Source: Acidobacteriota bacterium (GTDB lineage Bacteria; Acidobacteriota; Blastocatellia; Pyrinomonadales; Pyrinomonadaceae). Taken from it: a DNA stretch of 64,000 nucleotides. Location of the stretch: NCBI GenBank assembly GCA_020199835.1, contig JAIVJV010000002.1, positions 1-64,000 on the forward strand, in the 5' to 3' direction. Position numbers and translations under genes: made by a program. Positions within the stretch are counted from its first letter, which is position 1. The number at the start of each line of letters is the position of its first letter. The notes under the pieces were generated by a model. It searched no databases. It worked only from the letters and a program-made list of their open reading frames with translations, and was not told the DNA's origin. Positions 7,502-15,847 of the stretch are shown one piece after another.

Positions 7502-10500
7502 TTATGGACTCTGCCACGCGGCTTCTGTCCAAGCGTTTACGAAGCTAAACGCGGCGTTCCCAAATGGGTCTGGCCTTACGAATCCAGTTCTGGTGTCGAA
7601 GAGTTCCACCGGAGCCGATTCGGTACTGCTGAAGAAGCCGCTCGTTGCGCTTCCGATTCCAACAAATTTGAGGTCTACCCGACCGCAGCCTGCGTTTGGT
7701 ACAAAGGCGGCCGGAATGATGACCTCCCCGCCAGCCATCTCGGAGCTCTGCGGCACGAAACCGAAGTAGATTTTCTCTGCAACGGGAATACCGTCTTTGT
7801 AAATCTCCGCAAAACCGGAAGCAAAGCCGCCAAATGGCGTAGGCACTGAGCCGCCTGACATTGGATCAGCGCCACCGCCAACGCTGGTCGATGAGCCGTT
7901 CAGGATATAGCGAATATGAAGAGCGCCATTAGAGAGCATGCGCATTCGGACTGATGCCGGCGCAGGAAACGCTACAATGCCGGGAATAGGAACCATACCG
8001 GTGCCCTGCCAACCTGGGCCAGTATTGTTAGGGTCTTCGACGATGATCGTGACGTATTTTATAGATTGACGGCCTTGATAGTTGGCAATGAACTTGTAGT
8101 CCGTTGTTTTGCTCGGGGCTGTAATCGTAGCGGTTCCCTGAGCAGGAAGGCCTGATGCGACTCCCTCGATATCAACCGAGACTCCAGATCGAACTGCGTT
8201 AAAGGAATTGTCCAGGACAAACGCGTCGTAAGGAATCGATACCAGTGTGCCTGGCGTTCGGTTGACGCCGTCATTACTTATAGTGATCACCGGAGGCCCC
8301 TCGCCGGGAGCGACGGCCGGCACAAACTTGATGAGCACATCCATACTGGCTCGGTTCGCAGGATCGGATGAATTCCAGGCCTCCATGCGAAAGACTGTAT
8401 CCGCCGACGGATGTGCTGAGAATGTCCCAGGGCGAATTCCGACGAATGGAACAAATTCTGAGGTGACACCTCGAGTGGGCACAGGAATTCCATTGATGGT
8501 GACGTTATCAGCGTTCTTCGTGTCCCAAGCAAATTCAGCCGCGGAAGTATCGACGAATGAGCAACTGTTGCCAAAAACTGGATCATTGACACAGGGCGTC
8601 ACATATTGCCGCCCGCGCAGATAGAGGATTTCCGGCCCGGATGGAATCTGGCTCGGTGGCAAAGGATCTGAAAAGGCTGAACAGGTGGCGACGGTAACAG
8701 CGATTTGAGATGTCGCGGAAACGCCGCAGCCGTTTGTGACGGTTAAGGTGTAGAGAGTGTCGACCTGAGGTTGAGAGATGTCAACAAAACCGTTGGCGAT
8801 GGTGAAGGTGCCGATTCCTGGACTGATGCTTACAGTTATGCCGGTCCCGGAATTGTCTGTGATGGACCAGGCTAGGCGGACCATCTGATTACCTCCCATG
8901 AGAACGGTACTTGGGTTTGGACTGAACGTATTGATTTGAGGAGCTGGGCAGCCGGCGACTGTTATGGTGATAGTTTGTTCGACGTTGCAGGAACCGTTGG
9001 AGCTGACGGCGGTAAGTCGATATGTAGTCGTGGTATTGGGGGTGACGGTTAGGCTGCCACTGGTGCTGACGGGATTCCCGTTGAGTAGCACCTGGGCAGC
9101 ATTCGATGTGGACCATTGAAGGATGCTGCTTCCACCGGCGACGATACTGCTCGTCGTTGCAGTAAAAGAGTTGATTGTGGGGCAGCTCGCTACTGTGACA
9201 GTAACTGACTGCGTTGCCATTTGAGCGGCGCAGTCGTTACTCGTGACTGCGATCGTGTACGTGGCTGTCGAGGCTGGCCGTACATCCAAAAAACGCTGAC
9301 CAGGCGGAACTGTGTAGGTGTTGGTATCACCGCCGATAGCGGTAATTTGGACAGTAGCGATATTTGAAGACTCATTCCATGTGAGACGCGATGTTTGGCC
9401 GGCGTCTATTAAAGCTGGAGAAGCAGAAAAACTGGTGACTGTTGGTGGTTGTTTGATGCGAACGTTTACGCTGGCTGTAGTCGGAAATGGTGGCGAGGCA
9501 GCAGTACAAGATCCGGAGCGGGTAGCTGTGATGGTATAGGTTGAGTCCGCGGTTGGATTAACGACAAGTGAGCCGGTTCCATTTGGGTTACTCGAAAACG
9601 TCTGCGAGAGGCCGGGTCCTGAGATCGTTACGAAATCGGAGTCGGCAACATTCCATCGAAGTGTTGAGCTGTCACCGCTGAGGACACATGAATCGGCCGT
9701 GAACGATATGACGTTTGGGCAGGCCGGTGCGACCGCTACAGGCCGCACGATTACTACGGCTGTTTTCGTTATTGTTTGTGGTGAGCAACCGTCGCTGGTG
9801 GCCCTCAGAGTATAGGTGTAGCCAGGGCTCTGGTTTATGGCGGTTGGTCTAATAGTGAGCGATCCCGAAGCACTGACGGTCTGAGGTCCTGACATGCCAG
9901 ACCCAGCGACAGGTGAGGGTGTAATGGTAACAGTCGATGCGTCCGTGGTAGACCACTGAAGAGTTGTGTTGTTACCTAACTCGAGATCTGATGGATTTGC
10001 TGCGAATGTTGCCGATGGTGTTGGCGTGGTGTTAATGGTGACTTGACGTGTGAGTGTCTCCACGCCAGAGCAGCCGGTGCGACTGACAGTGAGAGTAAAG
10101 GTTGTAGATGAATTGACGGTAAACGGCCGCGTGCCGTTTGAAGATAGTGGTACAGACAGGCCAGTGCTGCTGTCGGTGATGGTGGCTGTTTCAGCGTTGG
10201 TGGAAGCCCAAGATAGATTTACGGAGCTTCCCGGAATAACGCAGTAACTGCTGGACTCAAACTGATCGATTGCAAATGGTTGTTTGACTGTTATTGAGGT
10301 GGTGGCGGTGGTAGTTCCGCCTGGACCGGTCGCGGTAAGTGTGTACGTCGAGTCGGTCGTAGGAGAGACAACCAGACTTCCGGTTGTGATGGTAGTTCCA
10401 GAGTTGCCAGGAAAGGTTTGGACGAAGTTGCTACCGACGATCACGATCGAGCTGGCGTATCGCACTTGAAAACTGAGCGTGGTGGATTGACCTCGATTTA

Positions 10501-11479
10501 TGCACGAGGGGTTTGCGAAGAACTGGAGGATCTCAGGTGGCGGATAGTTAACGATAACGGTCGCTTCACCAGAGACTGCGCGACATCCAGAGCCGAGAGC
10601 GTGAGCGCGATAAGTTGTGTTATCCAAAGGCGAGACGTTGAAGTTTAGTGTTTGAGAAATATTGGTTTCTGTTAGACCAGTAGTATCAGTGCCGGCGACG
10701 GTGGCACCAGTTTGATCCGTGATCCAGACATGGTTTGCGTTAGTGTAGGTAACTGTAAGAGTCGATGAAGAACCGATTGCGATGTTCGTAGGATTAGCGG
10801 AGATTGAAACGTTTGTATTGCATCCGGGCTGAGCTGGACCAAGCATGATGGTGCCGGAAGGGCGAACGCGGCCTCGCGCATTTCCCTGTTCTCCCACCGC
10901 AGAGTCAATTTGGTATTCGAGAATGTATGCAGGCTCGGAGTTTGCAGCAGCTCCTACGAGCTGTTGTCTTAGCGATTCCTGAAACACGGCAACCCTTGCT
11001 TTCTCAGATCCATAGCCGCGTTCGCGTGCGTAGTTTTCAGCTATCACGCTCTTTCGTGTTGCCCAGGCATTTAGATTTCCAAGCAGGCTGGTACAGTCAC
11101 TGGCATTGCTATTCGTGATCGTACCGTCTGCGTTGAGCACCGGTCGGCTGAGATTGGGAGCAATATTCGGAGGATCGAATGCGGGCAGTGGATAGCCGGC
11201 GACAGCAATCTGCGCGCGAAGCATCTCCGCATCAAAGACTGTCGGTATATCGGTGATTAGTGACGCCTGAATAGTGGCGGCTCCGGAGCGTGCCTGCCAG
11301 TACTGGGTTGCTTGAGTGTTCTGATCTTCTACATCCCGCGCGCTGGCGACTCTAATTTTCGTTGCGGCAAATGTTATGGCAAAAAGGGCCAGGAGACACA
11401 TGAGTGCCACAACGAGCACGGAACCACGTTCGGTTGGACGTTTACTCGCTAGAGAGTCTGATTGGATGATGTTTCTCAT
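7502..11479 (-). CDS. giant PilX-like minor pilin with tandem Ig-like domains
   Basis: ATG at 11479 follows GAGGAAAG. The 1325-residue product begins with a PilX-type class III leader and helix: cleavage after G19 (PTERG), then SVLVVALMCLLALFAITFAA, which lacks Glu at +5 as PilX proteins do. After a ~190-residue pilin-like part come about eight to ten Ig-like domains of ~80-90 residues. Each opens with a theme like SFxANPSxIxxGxSxTLxW and ends TYTLTAT or TYRLTAV. A C-terminal region of ~250 residues (from PAVAPGEGPPVITIS) is distinct. It is the last gene of the pilus operon, 17 bp after pilT. The role inferred is a pilus-tip or surface adhesin displayed through the pilus machinery; it is far longer than ordinary PilX (~200 residues). 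Confidence 0.75.
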   Translation of the reverse strand: MRNIIQSDSLASKRPTERGSVLVVALMCLLALFAITFAATKIRVASARDVEDQNTQATQYWQARSGAATIQASLITDIPTVFDAEMLRAQIAVAGYPLPAFDPPNIAPNLSRPVLNADGTITNSNASDCTSLLGNLNAWATRKSVIAENYARERGYGSEKARVAVFQESLRQQLVGAAANSEPAYILEYQIDSAVGEQGNARGRVRPSGTIMLGPAQPGCNTNVSISANPTNIAIGSSSTLTVTYTNANHVWITDQTGATVAGTDTTGLTETNISQTLNFNVSPLDNTTYRAHALGSGCRAVSGEATVIVNYPPPEILQFFANPSCINRGQSTTLSFQVRYASSIVIVGSNFVQTFPGNSGTTITTGSLVVSPTTDSTYTLTATGPGGTTTATTSITVKQPFAIDQFESSSYCVIPGSSVNLSWASTNAETATITDSSTGLSVPLSSNGTRPFTVNSSTTFTLTVSRTGCSGVETLTRQVTINTTPTPSATFAANPSDLELGNNTTLQWSTTDASTVTITPSPVAGSGMSGPQTVSASGSLTIRPTAINQSPGYTYTLRATSDGCSPQTITKTAVVIVRPVAVAPACPNVISFTADSCVLSGDSSTLRWNVADSDFVTISGPGLSQTFSSNPNGTGSLVVNPTADSTYTITATRSGSCTAASPPFPTTASVNVRIKQPPTVTSFSASPALIDAGQTSRLTWNESSNIATVQITAIGGDTNTYTVPPGQRFLDVRPASTATYTIAVTSNDCAAQMATQSVTVTVASCPTINSFTATTSSIVAGGSSILQWSTSNAAQVLLNGNPVSTSGSLTVTPNTTTTYRLTAVSSNGSCNVEQTITITVAGCPAPQINTFSPNPSTVLMGGNQMVRLAWSITDNSGTGITVSISPGIGTFTIANGFVDISQPQVDTLYTLTVTNGCGVSATSQIAVTVATCSAFSDPLPPSQIPSGPEILYLRGRQYVTPCVNDPVFGNSCSFVDTSAAEFAWDTKNADNVTINGIPVPTRGVTSEFVPFVGIRPGTFSAHPSADTVFRMEAWNSSDPANRASMDVLIKFVPAVAPGEGPPVITISNDGVNRTPGTLVSIPYDAFVLDNSFNAVRSGVSVDIEGVASGLPAQGTATITAPSKTTDYKFIANYQGRQSIKYVTIIVEDPNNTGPGWQGTGMVPIPGIVAFPAPASVRMRMLSNGALHIRYILNGSSTSVGGGADPMSGGSVPTPFGGFASGFAEIYKDGIPVAEKIYFGFVPQSSEMAGGEVIIPAAFVPNAGCGRVDLKFVGIGSATSGFFSSTESAPVELFDTRTGFVRPDPFGNAAFSFVNAWTEAAWQSP

Positions 11480-11496
11480 TTTCTTTCCTCAATTCC

Positions 11497-12687
11497 TTAT
11501 GCGAAAACTCCGGCTCGGTTATGAGAGCTCGTTGGAGCTGCGGGGACGTGAAGGTGTTCAGTATTTTTCAGATGGCCAAGCTTTTCTCTTAATTCATCGA
11601 CGTTGTTTGAGCGGAGACAGGCAGCTTCAAAAGTAACGATGCGTTCAACCACGAGGTGGGCCAGCGACTGATTTAGAATCATCATTCCGTGCTGGTCCTG
11701 ACCGGAGGACATGACGTTTTGGATTAGGTGAAGCTGGTCTTCGCGGATGTTGTTCTTGATCGCCGTGTTGGGAAGCATGAGTTCGATAGCCATGACGCGG
11801 CCAGATCCGTCAGCTTTTGGCAAGAGCTGCTGACACATAACACCGGCTAGAACGTTGCTGAGTTGAGTCCGAACTTGAGCCTGTTGATTAGCCGGGAAGA
11901 CGTCGATAATTCTGGTGATAGTGGAGGCTGCGGTATTGGTATGAAGAGTGGCGAAAGTTAAATGTCCGGTTTCTGCGATGCGCAGGGCCGATTCTATCGT
12001 TTCAAGATCGCGCAGTTCGCCGATCAGTACTATGTTGGGATCTTGTCTTAATCCGGCGTGAAGCGCATCGGGAAAGCTTGCGGTGTTAGGTCCTACCTCA
12101 CGCTGATTTACCAAACACCTCTTATGACCGTGAATGAATTCGATCGGGTCCTCAATCGTGAGAATGTGTGCTGGACGCTCACGGTTGATCTTGTCCAGCA
12201 GGGCGGCGAGCGTAGTGGATTTCCCAGAGCCTGTAGGGCCGGTAATGAGAACCAGGCCGTGTGGTCTATCGCAAAGTTCAATGAGTGAGCTGGGCAGGTT
12301 GAGTTTATCGGCGAGAACGACATCGAAGGGTATCGCCCGAAAGACAATGGCGATGCCGTTACGTTGATCAAATACATTCACGCGAAAGCGGGAAAGCCCC
12401 TGGACGCCGAAAGAGAGATCTATTTGGTGGCGATCTTCGAAGTCGGCTTTTTGCGTTTGACTCATGAAACTGTAGGCGTAGGTCTTTGTGTCCTCGGCCG
12501 TGAGACTCGGGTAGTCGGAGAGTTCGCACAGATCGCCGTTAACTCGTACGCGAGGCGCTGAGTTAGTAGTTATATGTAAGTCTGAGCCGTTAAGGTTGAT
12601 TAACAACTGTAGTAGCTCAGTAAGTTTGGGAGTGGGTTCGCGAAAGTCGTTTGTTTGCATGGTGTGAATAGAGACTGAGCGATTCAT
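11497..12687 (-). CDS. pilT: type IV pilus retraction ATPase PilT
   Basis: The 396-residue AAA-type secretion ATPase powers pilus retraction at the inner-membrane base. All signatures are present: Walker A GPTGSGKST (150-158), Asp box TIEDPIE (~177-183), Walker B LIGELRD (221-227) and His box AETGHLTFATLHTN (238-251). The PilT-diagnostic C-terminal AIRNLIRE-like motif reads AIKNNIRE. Length matches PilT with a short N-terminal extension and a ~30-residue tail. Its ATG overlaps the stop of the upstream REC-HD-GYP gene (ATGA), so translation is probably coupled. Confidence 0.93.
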   Translation of the reverse strand: MNRSVSIHTMQTNDFREPTPKLTELLQLLINLNGSDLHITTNSAPRVRVNGDLCELSDYPSLTAEDTKTYAYSFMSQTQKADFEDRHQIDLSFGVQGLSRFRVNVFDQRNGIAIVFRAIPFDVVLADKLNLPSSLIELCDRPHGLVLITGPTGSGKSTTLAALLDKINRERPAHILTIEDPIEFIHGHKRCLVNQREVGPNTASFPDALHAGLRQDPNIVLIGELRDLETIESALRIAETGHLTFATLHTNTAASTITRIIDVFPANQQAQVRTQLSNVLAGVMCQQLLPKADGSGRVMAIELMLPNTAIKNNIREDQLHLIQNVMSSGQDQHGMMILNQSLAHLVVERIVTFEAACLRSNNVDELREKLGHLKNTEHLHVPAAPTSSHNRAGVFA

Positions 12688-13760
12688 GGTTGGACCAGAT
12701 ACTGGCTGCGCAGCCGTTCCCAGTCGGTTGGTTCTATCTTGGCGAAGGCATCGACGACGGCGGGATCGAATTGAATGCCACTGAATTTAAGTATTTCCTC
12801 GAGGGCGTCCTGATAGTGTCGGCCACGTCGATAAACGCGATCGGAGGTAATGGCATCGAAGGTGTCGACAACAGCGAAGATGCGTGCGCCGAGGCAGATC
12901 TGATCACCCTTCAGACCAAGTGGGTAGCCTTCACCATTCCATTGTTCATGGTGCTGTCCGACAATGAGTGCGGCGGCTTCGGGCAACCGGTCTTTCATGG
13001 CGCGCACCATTTCTTGTCCTTTGACTGGATGAATACGCATGATGGCCCATTCGTCGTCAGTCAATGGCGCGGGTTTTTTCAAGACATGATCGGGTACTGC
13101 TATCTTGCCGATGTCGTGAAGGCGGGCGCCAAGTTCGAGAGAAATCAGATCAGACCCGGACATGCCAAGCTCCTGTCCGAGGCGGACGCTGAAAGCGACG
13201 ACGCGTTCGGCGTGACCCTCAGTCTCCTTGTCCCTCGCATCGAGCGCGAGCGCGAACGCTCGAGCGGCTGTATTCCAGTCGTTCGCATTGGTGTGCGTTT
13301 GAACGGCTGATGCCATGGCTTGTCGTGTGATGGTCCGGGAAACAGCATTAATGAGATCTTTGTGATTGAAGGGTTTGATAAGGTAATCAGCGGCGCCGGC
13401 GCGGTGGGCTTCGACCGCGATTTGTATTTCGCAGCTCGCGGTCATAAAAATGACTGGCAAATTGGGATGAATCTTGAAGGCATGTTTCATCAGGTCAATC
13501 CCATTCATGCCGCTCATGAGGACATCACTAATCATTAGATCGAAGATGTAGTTGGGGTTGTTGAGAGTGATAAGTGCCTGACTTGCAGAACGTGCAGTGA
13601 GGCACTGGAAGCCGGCAGCATTTAGGGCGTCAGTGAGGGTATTAAGCACGGAAGGCTCGTCATCAACGATAAGCACTACGTGTTGTTTTTCTGCTGACGC
13701 ACCGGGAATAAAAGAGACATCAATAGCCAGTTGTCGCGAGGTTGCGGTTGTGCTGCTCAT
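12684..13760 (-). CDS. response regulator with HD-GYP c-di-GMP phosphodiesterase domain
   Basis: Residues ~28-145 are a receiver domain with VDDE, phospho-acceptor D79 (MISDVLMSG) and K129 (LIKPF). Residues ~165-340 are an HD-GYP domain with HD at 215-216 (RLHDIGKIAVPDHVL), the HHEQWNGEGYP block at 270-280 and VVDTFDAITSDRVYR. All metal-ligand and GYP residues look intact, so it should hydrolyse cyclic di-GMP when phosphorylated. An AAAGG site lies ~10 nt before ATG 13760. It sits inside the pilus operon between pilV-like and pilT and overlaps pilT by 4 bp, which points to direct coupling of c-di-GMP level to pilus retraction. The cognate kinase may be one of the two hybrid kinases near 27608-31381. 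Confidence 0.9.
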   Translation of the reverse strand: MSSTTATSRQLAIDVSFIPGASAEKQHVVLIVDDEPSVLNTLTDALNAAGFQCLTARSASQALITLNNPNYIFDLMISDVLMSGMNGIDLMKHAFKIHPNLPVIFMTASCEIQIAVEAHRAGAADYLIKPFNHKDLINAVSRTITRQAMASAVQTHTNANDWNTAARAFALALDARDKETEGHAERVVAFSVRLGQELGMSGSDLISLELGARLHDIGKIAVPDHVLKKPAPLTDDEWAIMRIHPVKGQEMVRAMKDRLPEAAALIVGQHHEQWNGEGYPLGLKGDQICLGARIFAVVDTFDAITSDRVYRRGRHYQDALEEILKFSGIQFDPAVVDAFAKIEPTDWERLRSQYLVQP

Positions 13761-13811
13761 TGCTTTTTTACCTTTATAGTGATTTGAACTGTGGCGATTA
13801 GCTGTGCGGAG

Positions 13812-14534
13812 TTACTGACGCTGAACCACGTCGGTTTGCCGTAACGCGAGTGGTTCGATCGGGCTGTTGACGTCCTGATTAGGCTCGACGGGAAGAATTG
13901 CGAGCGTTATTCGGCGCAGCCTCTTAAGCGGGTCTAAGGTTGTAACTCTCCAGGCACGGTAATAAACGACAGATGCGTTAGTGGGTGGGGTTTGACTCAA
14001 GCCGATGGTTAGGAAATCGGAGCCCGTATCGGAGGCGTGAGGGACTCGCACAATGCGATCACAATTCGCTTGCGCGATGCAGAGGTTGCGGTCAAGTTGT
14101 ACTACTTCACCTTCTGCAAAGTTGTCTTGGCTCGCCTTTCCCTGGAATGGATTTCCGTCTGGTAGAAAGGAAGAGCTGGATGCTGCTAATGCATTCATCG
14201 CGATATGAGCTTGTTCGTCGGCTCGCCTGGCGCGCTCAACGAGAGCAAGATGTTCGACATGCACGCGAAAGAGTTGAGCGCCGGACAGAAGGATGATGGT
14301 AAGAACGAATAAGCCGATTATTGCTTCGATCAGACCGACTCCGCGTTGGCTCTCAGCTAAATGCGGCTGAGAGATTTCGGTATTGACGTGAATACCCGCA
14401 ATCCAAGGGTTATGGACCAACGCAAGTTGCTTACATGATTCGACGCGGCTTTGAAGCGTCTGCCACAGTTGGTCGAAGTGTCCGACGTATGAGGTGACAG
14501 CAGAAAGTAGAGTTTGTTTCGCGTTGCTTTTCAT
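13812..14534 (-). CDS. PilV-like minor prepilin with unusually long leader
   Basis: The product is 240 residues with a type IV pilin N-terminal helix: cleavage after G65 (SQRG), then VGLIEAIIGLFVLTIILLSG with Glu at +5, so PilD/prepilin peptidase should process it. The leader would be 65 residues, far longer than the usual 6-30. ATG 14534 has AGGAAG upstream and no internal ATG exists before the helix. A TTG in ALVHNPW would give a 27-residue leader but has no clear ribosome-binding site. The globular part has a Cys pair (CIAQANC) like other minor pilins. It lies between PilC and the HD-GYP gene. Confidence 0.75.
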   Translation of the reverse strand: MKSNAKQTLLSAVTSYVGHFDQLWQTLQSRVESCKQLALVHNPWIAGIHVNTEISQPHLAESQRGVGLIEAIIGLFVLTIILLSGAQLFRVHVEHLALVERARRADEQAHIAMNALAASSSSFLPDGNPFQGKASQDNFAEGEVVQLDRNLCIAQANCDRIVRVPHASDTGSDFLTIGLSQTPPTNASVVYYRAWRVTTLDPLKRLRRITLAILPVEPNQDVNSPIEPLALRQTDVVQRQ

Positions 14535-14554
14535 GGCGTTCTTCCTATTTCTTC

Positions 14555-15835
14555 CTATTTCTTATTGGCAAGATCCCCGACGAGGGAAAAGAGCGGCCAA
14601 TAGGCGGCGACAACAATCAACCCGATCACAACTCCAGCTATGATCAAAGTCAGTGGTTCTACAGTTTTGGATAATCGGGCGGTTGATTCCTGGACCCGGC
14701 GATCTACGAGACGTGCGTAATTGCCAAGTTGTGCGGCAAGGCGGCCTGTTCGTTCGCCTGTGGAGACTGCTGCCGCAAATTCATCCCCAAAGAGTCGAGC
14801 ATAAGGAGTCATAGCCGTTGTTAGATCGAGTGCGCCGCTTCGAAATGATTCGCGGATAGCATCAAGTGATTCGCGATAGACAACATTGAGTGCGGCGGCG
14901 GACGCCTCGCGAAGAAACTCTGTGGGTGTGAGCACAGGCGCGAGAATGGACATCAGGTCGATTACGTGAGCAGCGTTGAACTCGCGTATGAGCTTTCCGA
15001 TTAGTGGCCAATTGAGGCTCTTTCGTTGAAACCAGTCCTTGCCATTGTCAGTGCGCAACCAACGGATGAGCAGGACAATTCCTGCGATGAGAAGAGCCAC
15101 CGTCATGACGCCATATAGGCTTACAAGGAAGTTGCTGAATGCGAGCAAGGCTCGTGTGAGCCACGGAAGTGAGGCGCCGGATGTAGGGTCCAGAAGCGCG
15201 TCATACATCTGAGCCATCGATGGAATAACAAAAAAACAGAGCAATATTGTTAAGGCAGTTGCGAGGGATAGAACCACGGACGGGTAGATGAGAGCACCTT
15301 TGACTTTTGCCATGTTCTCAGCCGTGAGTAACTGTCGTTCACCGTACCTCGCAAGCATGTCAGAGGGATCGCCTTTGGTAGTGCCGACACGAATAATGTG
15401 ACGAAACGCTTCCGGAAATACGTCGGCGCGAGTGTGGAAGGCTTGATCGAGATTGACGGATTCCTTCTTAATTGAAGCGTGAACGTCGAGAAGTGCTTCT
15501 CGTAGTAGGCGATTCGTAGTTGAGCGAGCAATATCGAGAATGGCTTTCGGAATCGGATCCGAAGCTTTGGTTCGTTCGCCAAGCTGAATGGCGAAAGTAC
15601 CGAGATCCTCACGACTGAGTGTTCTTCTTCGTCGCCGGAATCGTTCCCGGCGTGGCGTAATCACGTCAACTTCGATCTTTGCTCGGGTAAGAATGGCCTC
15701 TGCGTGCTCGGGGTTTGCAGCGTAGATGTAGTGGTGGACCAGGGATGCGCCCAGTATGTTGGTGCCCTGAAATTCGTAACAGAGCTGTTCTGTGTCAAGT
15801 AGATTTGTTTGTGGTTGGAACGTTTGCGTTGACAT
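14555..15835 (-). CDS. pilC: type IV pilus inner-membrane platform protein PilC (GspF family)
   Basis: The 426-residue protein has two T2SSF/GspF-type domains (~75-200 and ~280-405). Three membrane segments are visible: around 187-210 (SVVLSLATALTILLCFFVI), 240-260, and at the C-terminus (LTLIIAGVVIGLIVVAAYW). The family motif region GTTKGDPSDML and the paired STGERTGRLAAQL match PilC's EvGE-type motifs. It forms the inner-membrane platform that the PilB and PilT ATPases turn. AAAGGACG precedes ATG 15835, 12 bp after the stop of the ATPase-pilin gene, so it is in the same operon. Confidence 0.9.
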   Translation of the reverse strand: MSTQTFQPQTNLLDTEQLCYEFQGTNILGASLVHHYIYAANPEHAEAILTRAKIEVDVITPRRERFRRRRRTLSREDLGTFAIQLGERTKASDPIPKAILDIARSTTNRLLREALLDVHASIKKESVNLDQAFHTRADVFPEAFRHIIRVGTTKGDPSDMLARYGERQLLTAENMAKVKGALIYPSVVLSLATALTILLCFFVIPSMAQMYDALLDPTSGASLPWLTRALLAFSNFLVSLYGVMTVALLIAGIVLLIRWLRTDNGKDWFQRKSLNWPLIGKLIREFNAAHVIDLMSILAPVLTPTEFLREASAAALNVVYRESLDAIRESFRSGALDLTTAMTPYARLFGDEFAAAVSTGERTGRLAAQLGNYARLVDRRVQESTARLSKTVEPLTLIIAGVVIGLIVVAAYWPLFSLVGDLANKK

Positions 15836-15847
15836 TGTTTTCGTCCT

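Noticed and set aside
7256-7849. 197-residue plus-strand ORF overlapping peptide 4 and the end of the Ig-repeat gene
   Set aside because: It runs in another frame through two well-supported genes, and the composition (Arg/Gly/Ser-rich) is that of a shadow frame.
12690-13310. 206-residue plus-strand ORF antisense to the REC-HD-GYP gene
   Set aside because: The minus strand encodes complete REC and HD-GYP motifs; the antisense frame has none and lacks a ribosome-binding site.
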